From NCBI RefSeq assembly GCF_013155295.1, contig NZ_JABJXT010000016.1, positions 1 to 64,000 of the forward strand: a stretch of DNA of 64,000 bases, given 5' to 3'. This stretch comes from Pseudogemmobacter hezensis. GTDB lineage: Bacteria > Pseudomonadota > Alphaproteobacteria > Rhodobacterales > Rhodobacteraceae. The translations under genes and the position numbers were made by a program. Every line of letters starts with the position of its first letter. Position 1 is the first letter of the stretch. The notes under the pieces were generated by a model. The model saw nothing but the letters and a program-made list of their open reading frames with translations. It did not search any database and was not told where the DNA came from. Positions 62,294-64,000 of this stretch are shown piece after piece.

Positions 62294-62748
62294 TCATATT
62301 ACATACAGGGAAACCCTGCGAATGCTTCCGACATCCAGATCAAACAGTCTGGCTATTTCCTTAACATAGCTCAGAGACATATCATATTCCACCGTAACCG
62401 AAAATACGGCATCCGCACCATGTTCGGCAGAGCATTCCAGAATGGTGAAATTTTCAGAGTGAAGCAGAAAACTTGCGTCAACAAGAACCGGCAATATACC
62501 AGAAGACATGCTGGCACAAATATCGGCATTCGAAGCTGAGGGTGGATATCTTGCCGAATATCGGGCGAGATCATGTGCAATCTGCTGAACATCGCTGGCA
62601 ATGGATATATACATGCTGACAAATGCCACAAGAGCGATAAGCAGTATGATAAGGGGGCGATGATGACGAATTCAGCGGATACATTGCCCCGGCTTTCAGT
62701 GATGAAAGCGTATATTCTGTGCAAAAACCTGTTAAATAATATTCCCAT
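62294..62748 (-). pseudogene. TadE/TadG-like pilus assembly protein, frameshifted
   Basis: Two overlapping leftward frames join into one protein of about 150 residues. The first gives MGILFNRFLHRIYAF then ESRGNVSAEFVIIAPL; the second continues IILLIALVAFVSMYISIASD to the stop at 62294. This is the TadE layout: a short basic end, the (R)GN(V)xxEF motif, one membrane helix and an extracytoplasmic domain. One extra base in the five-G tract at 62653-62657 would restore the frame, so this is a recent mutation or a sequencing error. No other tad genes are here. Confidence 0.65.
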
Positions 62749-63114
62749 CAGACTGCCATGTCAGGGTCGCCACCATTAAAGTATGAGGCACCATCATTCA
62801 GCGCACCCCTGTATAACCTGTTAATATGATCATGCTTTGTGGTGAAAATTCATCTCAAAGGCAAAACAATAAGAACTCATCAGATGAGGCGGATTGCATG
62901 AACCCGCCTTCCCGCCTGTTGCGCGAAGGGCTGCTGGGCTGGCGACGGGCGGCTCCGCTTCAGCCGCGGCCCTGTTCTCTGGCGGCCGACCGGCATTTGC
63001 CAAATATTCATTTTCACCTGACACAACCAGACATTGCGGATACCGCTTTCCTCAGACAGGTGTTAATGCTGAAAGATCGAACCACCGCCAGACCCGGCCT
63101 GACCTCTGAGTTCA
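62749..63114. other. 366-base region without a recognised gene
   Basis: The first 130 bases are AT-rich for this genome; the rest is GC-richer. A rightward open frame (62826-63212) overlaps the AraC gene start and has no family features, so I leave it out. The AraC promoter is probably within 63000-63110 but no boxes are clear. Confidence 0.4.
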
Positions 63115-64000
63115 ATGCTTCAGCGCTCTTTGTTCGACACCACCTCTTTGCCGGAACCCGACAGGCTGAGAACCTGGCGGGAGCTTGCAACTGCCGTATG
63201 GGAAATCTCTGAGGCAGAGCCCGATGGGTTCTATGCCAATGTCGATCTGTGGCACGGGGGCGATCTGATTTTCGGCTCTGTCGCAAGCTCTGCCCAGGCG
63301 ACACGCCGTGATCTGGGACGGATCCTTGACGACGGTTTGGACTATTATGCGCTGCAATTCTATATGGGCGGGCGCCGTCAGGTCCGCTCGGGCGGGCGCG
63401 AGGCGGTGATTTGCGATGGCGGCCTGCTCAGCGTCGACATGACCCAGCCGCTGGAGACCGCATCGACCCGCTATCGCAGCCTTGATCTGGGGGTACCCCG
63501 CAGGCTTTTGGCCCCCTTGCTGCGCGATGCAGAGGCGCATGGCGGCAGGGCCTATGCCGCGCAGGGCCCGCTTGTCGCGCTGTTGCGCCGCCATGTTCTG
63601 GCGCTTTATCGGGGCGCGCCGCAGATGACGCCTGAGGATTGCGCCAGCCAGCAGGATGGCACGGTCGCGCTGGTGGCCGCCGTTCTGAACGGGCGCATCG
63701 ATGATGATGTGACCGAGGGCCTGCGCCGCGCGACGCTTTTCGCCCTGCGACATCAGATCGAGACTCAGCTGGCCGATGCCCGCCTTTCACCCGAGGCGCT
63801 GGCACAGTCTTTCGGCATCTCGCGCGCGACGCTTTACCGGGTGATGGCGCCGGTGGGGGGCTTTCAGACCTATGTCTGGCGGCGCCGCCTGCATCGGTGC
63901 CGCGATGAGATCGCCAGCAATGCAGGCACCCAGATCAGTGAGATCGCCGGCAAATGGGGATTTCTGAGCGCCGCCTCCTTCAGCAGCCAGTTCCGCCGCG
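63115..64000 (+). CDS. AraC-family transcriptional regulator, cut by window end
   Basis: An open frame from the ATG at 63115 (MLQRSLFDTTSLPEPDRL) stays open to the last base, giving at least 295 residues; the stop is outside the window. The C-terminal part is an AraC helix-turn-helix pair: LSPEALAQSFGISRATLYRV, then RRRLHRCRDEIAS and ISEIAGKWGFLSAASFSSQF. The N-terminal domain is of the AraC-binding-like type seen in regulators such as FeaR. Only about a dozen residues at the end are missing if it has the usual length. The target is unknown. Confidence 0.85.
   Translation, partial: MLQRSLFDTTSLPEPDRLRTWRELATAVWEISEAEPDGFYANVDLWHGGDLIFGSVASSAQATRRDLGRILDDGLDYYALQFYMGGRRQVRSGGREAVICDGGLLSVDMTQPLETASTRYRSLDLGVPRRLLAPLLRDAEAHGGRAYAAQGPLVALLRRHVLALYRGAPQMTPEDCASQQDGTVALVAAVLNGRIDDDVTEGLRRATLFALRHQIETQLADARLSPEALAQSFGISRATLYRVMAPVGGFQTYVWRRRLHRCRDEIASNAGTQISEIAGKWGFLSAASFSSQFRR

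Noticed and set aside
61777-62539. Several small rightward frames in the IS remnant region
   Set aside because: The recognisable protein similarity in 61715-62080 is on the opposite strand, and beyond it these frames have no features.
62826-63212. A rightward open frame of 128 codons before the AraC gene
   Set aside because: It overlaps the AraC coding start in another frame, has no ribosome site of note and shows no family features.

Overview
The window is GC-rich, with dense protein-coding DNA, many ATGA-type operon overlaps and codon usage typical of an alphaproteobacterium, most likely Rhodobacterales/Rhodobacteraceae (Paracoccus, Gemmobacter or Rhodobacter-like). I assign this from gene content and style, not from a marker gene. 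No rRNA, tRNA, CRISPR array, replication gene or phage module was seen. The dominant theme is uptake and breakdown of organic nitrogen compounds: six ABC import systems, nearly all with adjacent catabolic enzymes and regulators. This looks like accessory catabolic DNA of a chromosome or a large secondary replicon.

Layout. 0.1-2.0 kb: a 3'-end fragment of an unrecognised gene, then an FMN-binding glutamate synthase-like protein. 2.2-11.5 kb: a Liv-type importer split over two divergent units (binding protein, RidA, DUF1028 protein and ArgE-like deacylase leftward; livHMGF rightward), with a LysR regulator at each end. 11.6-15.9 kb: a flavin monooxygenase, then three exported or membrane proteins of unknown role, one a ClpP-like (COG3904) serine-protease homologue. 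16.1-20.9 kb: a baeRF-type protein, then an arginase-family enzyme with a histidine-rich protein and a HupE/UreJ nickel permease (candidate nickel-dependent guanidine hydrolase operon), then a ChaA antiporter. 20.9-26.8 kb: a DUF2254 membrane protein, a Pro/Glu-rich unknown and a large MalT-type LuxR regulator.

26.9-36.0 kb: hydantoinase/oxoprolinase subunits B and A, a polyamine-type ABC importer and an M20 amidohydrolase in one direction. 36.1-41.7 kb: a DeoR regulator and an IMPase-family phosphatase, divergent from a three-gene importer with a fused permease, probably for a phosphorylated compound. 41.8-49.3 kb: an LLM flavin monooxygenase divergent from a ribose-type importer that ends in a DszC/SfnB-like flavoprotein. 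49.6-57.1 kb: a Dpp-type importer, an acetylpolyamine amidohydrolase-like HDAC-fold enzyme and a FAD-linked hydroxyacid dehydrogenase, closed by a strong terminator. 57.2-61.7 kb: a 2-hydroxyacid dehydrogenase, GABA transaminase and succinate-semialdehyde dehydrogenase, with a divergent Lrp-type regulator. 61.7-63.1 kb is more AT-rich and decayed: a broken IS5-family transposase and a frameshifted TadE-like pilin-assembly gene. An AraC-family regulator runs off the right end.

Taken together, the gene sets suggest import of amides, cyclic ureides, guanidino compounds, peptides and acylated polyamines, hydrolysis to amino acids or GABA, and entry to central metabolism through succinate and glutamate. 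Substrates are inferred from families and context; none can be proved from sequence alone.
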